A stretch of DNA of 64,000 bases, taken from positions 61,249 to 125,248 of the forward strand of contig JAGIAA010000004.1 of assembly GCA_017745115.1 (NCBI GenBank), written 5' to 3'. The translations under genes and the position numbers were made by a program. The DNA is from Sphingobium sp. (lineage in GTDB: Bacteria > Pseudomonadota > Alphaproteobacteria > Sphingomonadales > Sphingomonadaceae). The notes under the pieces were generated by a model. That model was not told where the DNA came from. It searched no databases and saw only the letters and a list, made by a program, of their open reading frames with translations. Shown in pieces: positions 12,632 through 21,365 of the stretch (position 1 is the first letter of the stretch; the number at the start of each line of letters is the position of its first letter).

Positions 12632-13003
12632 TCAACTTGTCCACAGGCTTTTGGCCCGCCAGGCGACGATCGCCGCTAGGAGGAACCAAAGCACCACCAC
12701 GGCGCTCGCAGCCCAATAGCTCGTGGGCCTCGCTCTATCGGTGGCGGCTGCTCGGAACTCCGCCATCAGATCGGACGGGATCATGCGCAATGCCAGCCAG
12801 ATGCCGAGCGGCACGATGAGCAGATCGTCGAGATATCCGAGAACCGGAATGAAGTCCGGAATGAGGTCAATGGGACTGAGCGCGTAGGCCGCGACGAAAC
12901 CCGCGAGGATCTTGGCGGCCAGCGGAACGCGTGGATCACGCGCCGCGAGCCGCAAGGCCACGACCTCGCGCTTGAGTGTGCGCGCCCACTCTCTCAATTG
13001 CAT
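12632..13003 (-). CDS. DUF1232 (YkvA family) membrane protein
   Basis: A 123-residue membrane protein. The DUF1232 signature is LAAKILAGFVAAYALSPIDL followed by IPDFIPVLGYLDDL, with two hydrophobic segments there and a third near the C-terminus. The function of the family is unknown. I use the ATG at 13003; GTG and TTG codons upstream are in frame but have no better ribosome site. It lies just upstream of dnaE on the same strand, though dnaE probably has its own promoter. Confidence 0.85.
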   Translation of the reverse strand: MQLREWARTLKREVVALRLAARDPRVPLAAKILAGFVAAYALSPIDLIPDFIPVLGYLDDLLIVPLGIWLALRMIPSDLMAEFRAAATDRARPTSYWAASAVVVLWFLLAAIVAWRAKSLWTS

Positions 13004-13113
13004 GGTCTGCGCGCCTTTTGCCTCATGAAATGCGATTAGCACTGGGGGGATCAATTGCAGCGCAACAACAGCGCAGCCTTTTTACTCGGTTCTGCTTGAT
13101 GCCACCCCATCAA

Positions 13114-13134
13114 AAGATATATCTTAGAGATATC
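13114..13134. promoter_or_regulatory. AAGATATATCTT palindrome before the Yip1-family gene
   Basis: A perfect 12-base palindrome (13114-13125) followed by AGAGATATC, ending 27 bases before the start codon at 13162. Nearly the same sequence precedes the PadR regulator gene at 53840, so this is a candidate operator for that regulator. Confidence 0.5.
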
Positions 13135-13161
13135 GAGTGAGGCGGGAGCGAATAGATAGTC

Positions 13162-14292
13162 ATGGCCATAGAGAAGTCACACGGCTGGACGGCCTCTCTC
13201 GTCGAGCGCGTCAAGGCGCTGTGGACACGCCCGAAAGAAGCCTGGCCCGAGATCGACCGCGACATGACGCCGAGCGGCGACCTGTTCACGCGCGTTGCCG
13301 CGCCCCTCGCGGCGCTCGCACCTGTCGTGGGCTTCCTGACCGGCCGTATCGGCTGGAATCCCTTTTCCGGCCATTTCATCGGCCAGCTGTTCACCGCCGT
13401 CATCGGCTATGGTCTGTCGCTGGGCAGCCTGCTGGTGATGAGCATCATCGCCTCCAAGCTCGCACCGCGCTTCGGTGGCGAAGGAAGCCCGCGCGATGCC
13501 TTCAAGCTGATCGTCTATTCCTCCACGCCGATGTGGATCGCCTCGGCAGTGGCGATGGTCCCTGGCTTCGGATTCGTCGGACTGGCCAGCTTCTATTCGC
13601 TCTATCTCTTCTTCACGGGCGTCGGCCCGATGATGAAGGTGCCCGAGGTGGACAAGAGGCGCTTCGGGTTCGCGACCATCGCGTGCGCAATCGGCTTGAA
13701 TCTCGTGGCAGGGGCCATTTCCAGCGGGCCGGCCTGGATGCTGGGCGGCAGGCCAGACTTCCAGACGCGGCAGTCATTCCGCGTCAATGGCGACGACGTC
13801 GGCTTCGACAGCCGCGGATTTTTGCGCGAACTGCGCGATGCCTCCCGCAAAGGCGACGGGAAGACGGTCCTGGGATCCGATCTGCAGGCGCTGCTTCCGG
13901 CCAAGCTCGGCAGCTTCCAGCGGACCGGCATCGAGAGCTCCAGCGGCGGCCCCGGCGGCGGCAACGCCGAGGCCACCTATGAGGACGGCCGCCAGGAGTT
14001 CACGCTCAAGGTCGTGGACCTGGCCGGCTTCGGTGCCTTCGCGCAGATGCGCAATTTCATCCGCATCGAAAAGAACAAGCAGGACGAAGACGGCTTCGAG
14101 CACATCTCGAACAAGGACGGTACGTTCGTCGCCGAAAAATGGGACAATGACGACGACGAAGGCAGCTACACGACCATCGTCGACAAGCGCTTCCTGATCG
14201 AGGCCAAGGGCGAGGCCAACAGCTTCGACGACCTCAAGCGCGCGGCGGCCAGTGTCGACCCAGCCAAGCTGAAGGCGCTGGAAGCGAAGTAA
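13162..14292 (+). CDS. Yip1 family membrane protein with C-terminal soluble domain
   Basis: A 376-residue protein. Residues 1-190 follow the Yip1 pattern: an N-terminal LVERVKALWTRPKEAWPEID, then five or so membrane segments with TPMWIASAVAMVPGFGFVGL. Residues about 195-376 form a polar periplasmic-type domain with no motif I recognise. The ATG is preceded by GGCGGGAG. The promoter carries an AGATATATCT-type palindrome, so it may be controlled by a PadR-like regulator. Function unknown. Confidence 0.8.
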   Translation: MAIEKSHGWTASLVERVKALWTRPKEAWPEIDRDMTPSGDLFTRVAAPLAALAPVVGFLTGRIGWNPFSGHFIGQLFTAVIGYGLSLGSLLVMSIIASKLAPRFGGEGSPRDAFKLIVYSSTPMWIASAVAMVPGFGFVGLASFYSLYLFFTGVGPMMKVPEVDKRRFGFATIACAIGLNLVAGAISSGPAWMLGGRPDFQTRQSFRVNGDDVGFDSRGFLRELRDASRKGDGKTVLGSDLQALLPAKLGSFQRTGIESSSGGPGGGNAEATYEDGRQEFTLKVVDLAGFGAFAQMRNFIRIEKNKQDEDGFEHISNKDGTFVAEKWDNDDDEGSYTTIVDKRFLIEAKGEANSFDDLKRAAASVDPAKLKALEAK

Positions 14293-14298
14293 GCCTGA

Positions 14299-14970
14299 TT
14301 ACCAGTCGAGAGGGCGACCGTCCCAGGCCGTGAACCGGCCAGTCGAGGCAACGTCGAGATGCGCGAGAACGCTGCGGATGCCTGACGCGCTTTCCGAAAC
14401 ATCGAGGTCGGCGCCCGCGCCGCCCATGTCGGTGCGCACCCAACCCGGGTGCAGCATGGCGACGGAAATCCCCTCGCCCGCCAGATCGACCGCGAGGCAT
14501 TGGAAGACCTTGTTCACCGCAGCCTTGGACGCGCGATAGGCGACGAAGCCGGACTGCTTCGACGACAATTGGCCCATCTGGCTGGAGACGACGGCCACCT
14601 TGGCCGCGCTCGCAGCGCGCAGGTTCGGCAGCAGCGCCTGGGTGACGCGGAGCGGCCCCAGGACATTGGCATCGAGCGCGCCGAGGAAGCCGGCAAAATC
14701 CATGTCCGTGCTTGTCTGACGGGCCGCTTCTGGGCCGATGACGCCGGCATTGTTGATGAGCAGATCGACCGGGCGACCCTTGAGCATTTCCGCCAGCCCG
14801 GCAACCGACGCATCGCTCGTCACGTCGAGCGGCAGGCTTTCGCCAACAGTCTCGCCTGCCTTGTCATGCCCGCGCATGGCGCGAATGACGGTTTCTCCAG
14901 CGGCGGCATATTGCCGGGCAAGCTCGAGGCCGATGCCACGGTTCGCGCCGGTAATCAGGATTGTCGCCAT
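14299..14970 (-). CDS. SDR family NAD(P)-dependent oxidoreductase
   Basis: A 223-residue short-chain dehydrogenase/reductase with the TGANRGIG cofactor loop (residues 7-14), LLINNAG, a catalytic serine in VAVVSSQMG and YRASK as the catalytic Tyr-x-x-x-Lys. The end HPGWVRTDMGG is typical of the C-factor / carbonyl reductase subgroup. It converges on the Yip1 gene with six bases between the stops. The substrate is not known. It shares its strand with the secreted protein upstream (9-base gap). Confidence 0.9.
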   Translation of the reverse strand: MATILITGANRGIGLELARQYAAAGETVIRAMRGHDKAGETVGESLPLDVTSDASVAGLAEMLKGRPVDLLINNAGVIGPEAARQTSTDMDFAGFLGALDANVLGPLRVTQALLPNLRAASAAKVAVVSSQMGQLSSKQSGFVAYRASKAAVNKVFQCLAVDLAGEGISVAMLHPGWVRTDMGGAGADLDVSESASGIRSVLAHLDVASTGRFTAWDGRPLDW

Positions 14971-14979
14971 CGCTCTCTC

Positions 14980-15543
14980 CTATAAGGCCGGCTTGTAGGT
15001 GAAGTCGTACTGCGCCTGCCAGGTCGCGCCATTATCGCTCGACTGCTCGCCGAACTGGCGGACCCAGCCGCTCGGCAGCGGCGTGAAGGTCATGCGCACG
15101 AGCAGGCCCTTGCCGGCATTCGGTCCGCTTTTGTGCGTGCCGGTCAGCACCATCTTGCCGTCGACGAGGCCGCCCTCGAACTCAACGCGAGTACCCGACG
15201 AATCGATCCAGCTCTGATGCCACTTGCCCGAGGGCGTATCGTAATTGTTGAGGCTGCCGCCGCCGGCGCCGTTCAGGGGCAACCAATTCTCGCGAACGCC
15301 GCAGCCGCCATAGACGGATTCGATCACGCTGCGCGCGACCGGTTTGTCCGACCCCGCAGGATAGACATCCCATCCGCCCAGCCAGAAATCGAACTGGCGA
15401 TGCGCGGCATCGGTGCAGGCCGGCGGCCTCGGCGGCGCGGCGGGTGATGGGGCGGGTTGCGACGGCGTGGTCTGCGCTGAAACCGACGCACCACAGGCCA
15501 GCGCCGGCGCGATCAAGGCTACCAGCATCATGCAAGCGCGCAT
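14980..15543 (-). CDS. Secreted hypothetical protein (DUF1579-like)
   Basis: A 187-residue protein with a signal peptide (MRACMMLVALIAPALACGAS) and a Pro-rich linker. A beta-rich domain starts AAHRQFDFWLGGWDVYPAGS. The FWLGGWDV motif, the ENWLPL segment and the strands GTRVEFEGGLVDGKMVLTG fit a lipocalin-like DUF1579-type fold that may bind small hydrophobic ligands. The ATG at 15543 follows TAGGAGAG. The role is unknown; it may be co-transcribed with the SDR gene. Confidence 0.75.
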   Translation of the reverse strand: MRACMMLVALIAPALACGASVSAQTTPSQPAPSPAAPPRPPACTDAAHRQFDFWLGGWDVYPAGSDKPVARSVIESVYGGCGVRENWLPLNGAGGGSLNNYDTPSGKWHQSWIDSSGTRVEFEGGLVDGKMVLTGTHKSGPNAGKGLLVRMTFTPLPSGWVRQFGEQSSDNGATWQAQYDFTYKPAL

Positions 15544-15553
15544 CGCTTCTCTC

Positions 15554-16240
15554 CTACTGTTCGACCCTGCCGTCATGCAGGCGCACCATGCGGTCCATGC
15601 GCGCAGCCAGGCGTTCATTGTGCGTGGCGATGAGCGCGGCCGAGCCCTGTTCGCGGACGAGCCTCACGAACTCGTCGAGCACGATATCGGCGGTGCGCTC
15701 ATCGAGATTGCCGGTCGGCTCATCGGCCAGCACCAGGGCCGGCTTGTTGGCGAGTGCGCGCGCGACCGCGACACGCTGCTGCTCGCCGCCCGACAGCTTG
15801 CTGGGCTTGTGATCGAGACGCTGCGCAAGACCAAGGTCGCTGAGCAGCGCGGTTGCACGTTCACGTGCCTCGGCCTCGCTTGCGCCCCAGATGAGCTGCG
15901 GCAGCACGACATTCTCGAGCGCCGTGAAATCCGGCAGCAGGTGATGAAACTGGTAGACGAAGCCCAGCTTTTCGCGGCGCAGGCGCGTGCGCCCGTCATT
16001 GCCTTCCTTCGCCGCCTCGACCCCGGTCAGCCGGATCGAACCGCCATAGCCGCCCTCGAGCAGACCGACTGCCTGAAGCAGGGTGGATTTGCCCGAGCCG
16101 GATGGTCCCAGCAGCGCCACGATCTCACCCGACGCGATGCTGAGGTCGACGCCGCGCAACACCTCGATGGTGACATCGCCTTGCGAGAAGCTGCGGGTGA
16201 GGCCCGTGACCGCCAGCACCTGGTTTGCCGCGTCACTCAT
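15554..16240 (-). CDS. lolD: Lipoprotein-releasing ABC transporter ATP-binding protein LolD
   Basis: A 228-residue ATPase that powers release of outer-membrane lipoproteins from the inner membrane. Walker A is GPSGSGKS, the Q-loop [17 protein letters not shown] is typical of LolD, the signature is LSGGEQQR, Walker [13 protein letters not shown], and the switch His lies in IATHNERLA. Its ATG overlaps the end of lolC by eight bases, so the two are translationally coupled. Confidence 0.95.
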   Translation of the reverse strand: MSDAANQVLAVTGLTRSFSQGDVTIEVLRGVDLSIASGEIVALLGPSGSGKSTLLQAVGLLEGGYGGSIRLTGVEAAKEGNDGRTRLRREKLGFVYQFHHLLPDFTALENVVLPQLIWGASEAEARERATALLSDLGLAQRLDHKPSKLSGGEQQRVAVARALANKPALVLADEPTGNLDERTADIVLDEFVRLVREQGSAALIATHNERLAARMDRMVRLHDGRVEQ

Positions 16241-17483
16241 AGCGCAGCACCTCGACCGGGTCGGTGCTCGCGGCCTTGAGAGCGGGATAGAGCGTCGCGA
16301 GGAAGGAGAAGCCGATCGACATGAGGCAGATGCTGACAATCTCGAACGTATCGGGCTTGGACGGCAGGTCGCTCAGGAAGCGGATCGACGGATCCCAGAT
16401 CTGCTGGCCGGTGGCATATTGGGCGAAATTGAGCAGGTTCTGGCGGAAATAGAGGATAAGGAAACCGAGGGCGGCGCCGGCGAGCGTTCCTGTCGTTCCG
16501 ATCGCGAGGCCGACCGTCACGAAGATGCGCAGAAGACTGCGCCGCGTCGCACCCATGGTGCGCAGGATCGCGATATCGCGCGTCTTGGCGCGGGCGAGCA
16601 TGATCAGCGACGAGAGGATGTTGAACACCGCGACGAGGATGATCAGCGACAGCACGATGAAGGAGACGATGCGGTCGATCTGCAGAGCTTCGAACAGGCT
16701 GGAATTCATCTGCCGCCAGTCGACGACATTGGCCCGGTCCTTCACCTTCTCGGCGATCGGCTTGAGAATCGTCCCGACCTTGTCCGGGTCGGTCGTCTGG
16801 ACCTCGACCATCTGCACCTGATCGCCGAGCAGGAGCAAAGTCTGGGCATCCTGCATCGGCATGATGATGAACTTGTCGTCGAAATCGTAAATGCCGATCT
16901 CAAAAATCGCGCCCACATCATAGGCGATCTGCCGCGGCACCGTGCCGAACGGCGTCGACCGCCCCGCGGGATTGACGATGCTGATCGTCTGGCCAAGCGT
17001 GACGCCGAGATTTTCGGCAAGCCGCGAGCCGATTGCCACCTTGCCACTGCCGGCACGGATGTCGGCGAGCGAGCCGGCGACGATCTTGGCCTTGATCGAC
17101 GGATTGGTCCGGATATCGGCTTCCGTCATGCCGCGGACCACGGCGGCCTCGGGCCGGCCATTGAAGATGACGAGCTGCGGCTGCTCGATCAGCGGAGTCG
17201 CGCTGGTGACGCCGGGCGTCGCGCGCGCATCCGCGGCGATCTGCTGCCAGTTGGCGAGGCGGCCGCCATATCCCTGGATCACGGCGTGGCCATTCAAGCC
17301 CACGATCTTGTCGAAGAGTTCGGCACGGAAGCCGTTCATCACGCTCATCACGGTGATGAGAGCCGCCACGCCGAGCATCACGGCGACGAGGCTGATCGAC
17401 GCGACGAGGAAAATGAAGCCCTCCCCCTTCCCCGGCAACAGGTAGCGCCGGGCAATCATCTGTTCGTAACGGGCGAGGATCAT
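16233..17483 (-). CDS. lolC: Lipoprotein-releasing ABC transporter permease LolC/LolE
   Basis: A 416-residue inner-membrane protein with the MacB/LolC layout: one membrane segment at residues 22-48 ([20 protein letters not shown]), a large periplasmic domain to about 265, then three more segments with the coupling region [20 protein letters not shown]. It begins [20 protein letters not shown], typical for the family. Only one permease gene is present, as is usual outside Gammaproteobacteria, so it probably works as a homodimer with LolD. Confidence 0.93.
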   Translation of the reverse strand: MILARYEQMIARRYLLPGKGEGFIFLVASISLVAVMLGVAALITVMSVMNGFRAELFDKIVGLNGHAVIQGYGGRLANWQQIAADARATPGVTSATPLIEQPQLVIFNGRPEAAVVRGMTEADIRTNPSIKAKIVAGSLADIRAGSGKVAIGSRLAENLGVTLGQTISIVNPAGRSTPFGTVPRQIAYDVGAIFEIGIYDFDDKFIIMPMQDAQTLLLLGDQVQMVEVQTTDPDKVGTILKPIAEKVKDRANVVDWRQMNSSLFEALQIDRIVSFIVLSLIILVAVFNILSSLIMLARAKTRDIAILRTMGATRRSLLRIFVTVGLAIGTTGTLAGAALGFLILYFRQNLLNFAQYATGQQIWDPSIRFLSDLPSKPDTFEIVSICLMSIGFSFLATLYPALKAASTDPVEVLRYE

Positions 17484-17745
17484 GTTGCGAGAGTCATGGG
17501 CGCTCTGGTTCGCCTCCGGAGGGAGAGCGCACCTCTATGGGCCTGCCCACAGGCTGGCAAGGGGGCTGACCGCATCGGCGGCAGTGGAAACCTTTACGTG
17601 CACGTCAAGCAAATGTTGCGGAATCAGCACAGCCGTTCAGGCAATTGAAAGGTTGGTCCACTTTGACCCGTGACTCCGGCAAGACGCTCTAATAGCTCTA
17701 CTCCTGAAACACTGGCTTTTCATAGCAGGGCCGTGGTTCAGGGAT

Positions 17746-17799
17746 GCCGACTTCCCCACCCTCTAGCTTGAGGGGGCCGAGAGGGTGAGTGAAGTCGGC
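17746..17799. ncRNA. Long two-part hairpin, possible small RNA or mobile palindromic element
   Basis: GCCGACTTC (17746-17754) pairs with GAAGTCGGC (17791-17799), and inside it CACCCTCT (17757-17764) pairs with AGAGGGTG (17780-17787). This gives 17 base pairs with a small 2/3 bulge and a 15-base loop. No T run follows. It could be a small RNA, a REP-like element or a terminator for lolC antisense transcription. There is no direct evidence of transcription. Confidence 0.35.
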
Positions 17800-17830
17800 G
17801 CCAAGGGGGAGACGAACTATCGTCCACGGG

Positions 17831-17879
17831 CGCCTGGGTCGGCAACGACCTGGGCGCTTAGTCTTTTGGGGCCCAGGCG
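17831..17879. repeat. Alternative-pairing hairpin (CGCCTGGG / CCCAGGCG)
   Basis: CGCCTGGG (17831-17838) and CCTGGGC (17849-17855) can each pair with the same downstream GCCCAGGCG (17871-17879), so only one hairpin can form at a time. A small GACGA-ACTA-TCGTC hairpin lies just before (17811-17824). The arrangement resembles an attenuator or switch but has no known class that I recognise. Confidence 0.3.
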
Positions 17880-17893
17880 GCGAAAAAATCCGT

Positions 17894-17924
17894 CTTGATT
17901 TGCCACCCTCTTGAAACCCCATTT
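17894..17924 (+). promoter_or_regulatory. Sigma-32 (RpoH) type promoter of hsp20
   Basis: CTTGAT (17894-17899), 17 bases, CCCCATTT (17917-17924), close to the CTTGAA / CCCCATnT heat-shock consensus. A second CTTGAA at 17910 overlaps it. It lies about 115 bases before the Hsp20 start, leaving a leader long enough for an RNA thermometer. Confidence 0.6.
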
Positions 17925-18037
17925 TCAGCGCACATCTATCGCTCATCCGGTCGCCACATGGGGCCGGAGATGCCTCGGGCGCCGAGTTTTCGGGTCCGGG
18001 AGCGCACGTCAAACACGCTCAACAGAGGATTTGAACC

Positions 18038-18505
18038 ATGCGTACACCTTTCGATTTGACCCCCTACCGCCGCTCCACTGTTGGCTTCGACCGCCTGTTC
18101 GACCTCATCGAGAACAATGCGCGTCTCCAGCAGAGCGACAATTATCCGCCGTTCAACATCGAGCGCGTGAGCGACGACCGTTATCGTGTCACGCTTGCCG
18201 TCGCCGGTTTCAAGGCGGACGAGATCGACATTACCGCTCAGCAGAACCTGCTGCAGGTCACGGGCCGCAAGGATGAAACGGCGACCGAAGATCGCGCCAA
18301 GTTCCTGCACCTGGGCATTGCCAACCGCAATTTCGAGCGCCGCTTCGAACTGGCCGACTTTGTGCGCGTCGAGAACGCTTCGCTGGCCGACGGCCTGCTC
18401 GTCGTCGAACTGGTTCGTGAGGTTCCCGATGCGATGAAGCCGCGCAAGATTGCCATCAACGGCAAGGGCGAAGTCATCGACTTGGGCGACAAGAACGCCG
18501 CCTGA
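18038..18505 (+). CDS. Small heat-shock protein, Hsp20/IbpA family
   Basis: A 155-residue chaperone that holds unfolded proteins. The N-terminus (FDLTPYRRSTVGFDRLFDLI) is typical of IbpA-like class A proteins of Alphaproteobacteria. The alpha-crystallin domain runs from NYPPFNIERV (about 33) to the end, with GIANRNFERRFELADFVRVE and LADGLLVVELVREVP. The C-terminal anchoring motif is KIAI (I-x-I type). The ATG follows AGAGGATTTG. A heat-shock promoter is visible upstream and a terminator follows. Confidence 0.95.
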   Translation: MRTPFDLTPYRRSTVGFDRLFDLIENNARLQQSDNYPPFNIERVSDDRYRVTLAVAGFKADEIDITAQQNLLQVTGRKDETATEDRAKFLHLGIANRNFERRFELADFVRVENASLADGLLVVELVREVPDAMKPRKIAINGKGEVIDLGDKNAA

Positions 18506-18564
18506 TGCAAGACATTACCGCTGCCTCACAGTCGTCTCCCCCCACTGACCTGAGGTAGCAAGCG

Positions 18565-18594
18565 AAGGGCGTCCGGGAAACCGGGCGCCCTTTT
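18565..18594 (+). terminator. Rho-independent terminator of hsp20
   Basis: A GC-rich hairpin (AGGGCG...CGCCCT with inner CCGG/CCGG) followed by TTTT. The same 26 bases occur after the TonB receptor gene at 21272-21297. Confidence 0.85.
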
Positions 18595-18775
18595 CCGTTC
18601 ACGATCGCAAGGCGGCCTAAACCGGTGCTCGCGCCGCGTCCGAAGCGCTAAGTTACGCTTATCAAAGCGTTAATCACCTTTAATCCTATCTCAATCACTA
18701 GCTGGAAAAAAGGCGTCCCAAGGAACCAGAAAACGCCGGCAACGATCGGCGAAAAGTTCAGTCGAAAGGGTCGCC

Positions 18776-21244
18776 ATGATTAGAATGACTTACCTGCTCG
18801 CAGGAGCACAACTGCTTGTCGCCGCTCCGGTTCTGGCGCAAGCCGCGCCGGCTGATTCGCGGGACGCCACCAAGCCCGCAGAACCGCAGAAGGAAGTGTT
18901 CTCGACCGGCGTCGCGAAAGGGCGCGACCGCCTCGACAGCGCGACCTCGACCAGCGCCCTCAAAGCCAGCGAGTCCGAAAAGTTCGGAACCCGGCCTCTC
19001 GGCGACATCCTGCGCACCATGCCCGGCATTCGCGTCGAGTCCGGGATCGGCGAAGGCAATGCCAACTATACCGTGCGCGGCCTCCCGCTCGCAGCCGGTG
19101 GCTCCAAATATATGCAGTTGCAGGAAGACGGCCTTCCTGCGGTGGAGTTCGGCGACCTGTTCAATTTCGCCGGCGATGTATTCCTGCGCCCCGACTTCAA
19201 TCTCTCGCAGATCGAATCGATCCGTGGCGGCTCGGCGTCGACCTTTGCCTCCAACTCGCCCGGCGGCGTCATCAACATGATCTCGAAGACCGGCGAGAGC
19301 GAGGGCGGCGCGATCCAGGTCACGCGGGGCCTCGACTATGGCGAGAATCGCCTCGATGCCGACTATGGCGGCAAGCTCAGCGAGAACCTGCGCTTCCATG
19401 TCGGCGGCTTCTATCGCTGGGGTGAAGGTCCGCGCAACATCGGCTTCGACGGCTACAAAGGTGGCCAGATCAAGCTCAACATCACCCGACAGTTCGCCAA
19501 CGGCTATATCCGCCTGTACGCGAAATATCTGAACGACCGGTCGCCGACGTTCGCGCCCTATTTCTTCCAGCTCACCGGCACCAACGACAAGCCGGTCATC
19601 GCAAACCTGCCGAATTTCGACATCCGCAAGGATGCGGTGCTTTCGCCCTATATCGGCCCCGTTGTGACCCTGGATGGCGAGAACAAGCTCGCCAACTTCT
19701 CGGTCGCAGACGGCATGCACCCCGTCGCCAAGTCGGTCGGCGTGGAAGCACAGTTCGATTGGGGCGGCTGGACGATCAGCGAGCGCGCGCGATTCTCACT
19801 CCAGTCGGGCGACTTCCTGCGCGTCTTCCCGAACACGGCCAATACCGTCTCGGCCTTCGCGGCCTCTCAGGGCGGCACCGGTGCGACGGCGAGCTATGCC
19901 AGCGGCCCGAACGCCGGGCAGGCGATCACCGGCAACATCAACGGCAACGGCCTGCTCGCTCTTTTCTACATGGCGGAGACGCGGGCACGCTCGCTCAAGA
20001 ACTTCACCAACGACCTGCGTGCCGCCAAGGTGTGGGACGTCGGGAACGGCAATCTCACCATGACGGCGGGCGTCTACAAGGCGATCCAGACGCTCAACTC
20101 CGAGTGGCTGCACTCGGCGATCGACACCGATGTGGTCGGCGACGGACAGACCGCGATGGTCAACATCGCCAGCTCGACCGGCGTCGCGCAGACGCAGGGC
20201 GGCTATTATGGCTATGGCCGCGGCCGTAGCAGCAATTTCCGCCGCATCTTCAACGTGCAGTATGACGTCACGGCGCCCTATGGCTCGGTGAACTATCATT
20301 TCGGCAAGATCGCCATCGGCGGCAGCCTTCGCTACGATATCGGCAGCGTCCGCGGTTTGCTCTATGGCGCCGACCTGGGCGGCGGCCGCGTCGGTCTTGG
20401 CAGCTACGACATCAACGGCAATGGCTCGATTTCCGTGCCCGAGCAGTATGTGGCGTCGCTGCCGCTCACCCAGCCGGCGCCGGTCAACTACAATTACGGC
20501 TATCTCAGCTATTCGGCCGGCATCAACTATCGCGTCGCCGAGCCTTTCTCGGTCTTTGCGCGCTACAGCCGCGGCGCACGCGCCAATGCCGACAAGATCC
20601 TGTTCACGCCGGTCGTAAGCACCACGGACGGCAGTGTCGCCAACGCAAACGACAAATATGACGAGGTCCGGCAGCTCGAGGGCGGCTTCAAGTTCCGCAA
20701 GCCCAACTTCACGCTGAATGCCACGGCCTTCCGGGCAATGGCGGACGATCATAATGTGCTCAACGGCTCGGCAACACGGACCAACCGGAGCTACAGCGCC
20801 TATGGCCTCGAGCTGGAGAGCAGCTTTCGCTCAGGCGCGTTCAGCATCACGGCGGGTGCGACCTATACCAAGGCCAAGATCACCGAAGACAAGCTCGATC
20901 CGACGCTGAACGGCAAGGAACCCCGTCACCAGCCGGCATGGACCTTCTCGGTCACGCCGCAATATGAGACGAAGCTCTTCACGGTCGGCGCCAACGTGGT
21001 GACGATCACCAGCAGCTATGCGCAGGATACAAACCTGCTCAAGATGCCCGGCTTCACGACAGTCGCGGCATTCCTCCAAGCGCGGCCGGTCGACGGGGTG
21101 CAGCTGAGCGTCAACGCGAGCAACCTGTTCAACACGATCGGCTTCTTCGAGATCTCGCAGAGCACGGTACCGACGAACGGCATCGCCTGGGGCCGTGCCA
21201 TCAACGGCCGCACGGTTTCGGCATCGCTGAAGTACAGCTTCTAG
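18776..21244 (+). CDS. TonB-dependent outer-membrane receptor
   Basis: An 822-residue outer-membrane transporter with a signal peptide (to about residue 22), a plug domain and a C-terminal barrel. The plug has LGDILRTMPGIRVESGIGEG, NYTVRGLPLA and the segment IESIRGGSASTFASNSPGGV. The barrel ends with NASNLFNTIGF and a final aromatic, KYSF, as required for BAM insertion. No Ton-box or siderophore motif clearly names the substrate; the plug style (RGLPLAAGGSKYMQLQEDGL) is of the SusC-like or sugar/oligomer type common in sphingomonads. It has its own terminator. The next gene encodes a TonB-C-like protein. Confidence 0.92.
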   Translation: MIRMTYLLAGAQLLVAAPVLAQAAPADSRDATKPAEPQKEVFSTGVAKGRDRLDSATSTSALKASESEKFGTRPLGDILRTMPGIRVESGIGEGNANYTVRGLPLAAGGSKYMQLQEDGLPAVEFGDLFNFAGDVFLRPDFNLSQIESIRGGSASTFASNSPGGVINMISKTGESEGGAIQVTRGLDYGENRLDADYGGKLSENLRFHVGGFYRWGEGPRNIGFDGYKGGQIKLNITRQFANGYIRLYAKYLNDRSPTFAPYFFQLTGTNDKPVIANLPNFDIRKDAVLSPYIGPVVTLDGENKLANFSVADGMHPVAKSVGVEAQFDWGGWTISERARFSLQSGDFLRVFPNTANTVSAFAASQGGTGATASYASGPNAGQAITGNINGNGLLALFYMAETRARSLKNFTNDLRAAKVWDVGNGNLTMTAGVYKAIQTLNSEWLHSAIDTDVVGDGQTAMVNIASSTGVAQTQGGYYGYGRGRSSNFRRIFNVQYDVTAPYGSVNYHFGKIAIGGSLRYDIGSVRGLLYGADLGGGRVGLGSYDINGNGSISVPEQYVASLPLTQPAPVNYNYGYLSYSAGINYRVAEPFSVFARYSRGARANADKILFTPVVSTTDGSVANANDKYDEVRQLEGGFKFRKPNFTLNATAFRAMADDHNVLNGSATRTNRSYSAYGLELESSFRSGAFSITAGATYTKAKITEDKLDPTLNGKEPRHQPAWTFSVTPQYETKLFTVGANVVTITSSYAQDTNLLKMPGFTTVAAFLQARPVDGVQLSVNASNLFNTIGFFEISQSTVPTNGIAWGRAINGRTVSASLKYSF

Positions 21245-21271
21245 AACCGGCTATTGATGATCGATAACGAC

Positions 21272-21306
21272 AAGGGCGTCCGGGAAACCGGGCGCCCTCT
21301 CTTTTG
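21272..21306 (+). terminator. Rho-independent terminator of the TonB receptor gene
   Basis: The hairpin at 21272-21297 is base-for-base the same as the one after hsp20 (18565-18590), followed by TCTCTTTT. Confidence 0.85.
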
Positions 21307-21365
21307 GAAGCGCTTGATTTGAGCCTACCTCGCGCACATGATCTTAAAAATCAGAGGAGCGCGCG

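Larger units (their letters stand above)
17484..18037. other. Structured intergenic region before hsp20
   Basis: About 550 bases without a convincing gene. It holds two strong hairpin systems (17746-17799 and 17831-17879) followed by a heat-shock-type promoter (17894-17924) and a leader of about 100 bases before the Hsp20 start. A 104-codon open frame on the minus strand crosses the hairpins but shows no family likeness. Confidence 0.6.

Noticed and set aside
12576..12716. A 47-residue N-terminal extension of DnaE
   Set aside because: No similarity to DnaE, and it would overlap the DUF1232 gene; MAHAPYVPLRN matches the family start.
17698..18012. A 104-codon frame on the minus strand in the hsp20 upstream region
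   Set aside because: It crosses the hairpins and the sigma-32 promoter, is Pro/Arg-rich, and has no recognisable domain.
18000..18037. ROSE-type RNA thermometer in the hsp20 leader
   Set aside because: No UYGCU anti-ribosome-site stem is visible; only a five-base TCAAA/TTTGA pairing surrounds the site.
18671..18687. TTAA-N6-TTAA before the TonB receptor gene
   Set aside because: Spacing is six and not seven as needed for CtrA, and no Fur-type box is present either.
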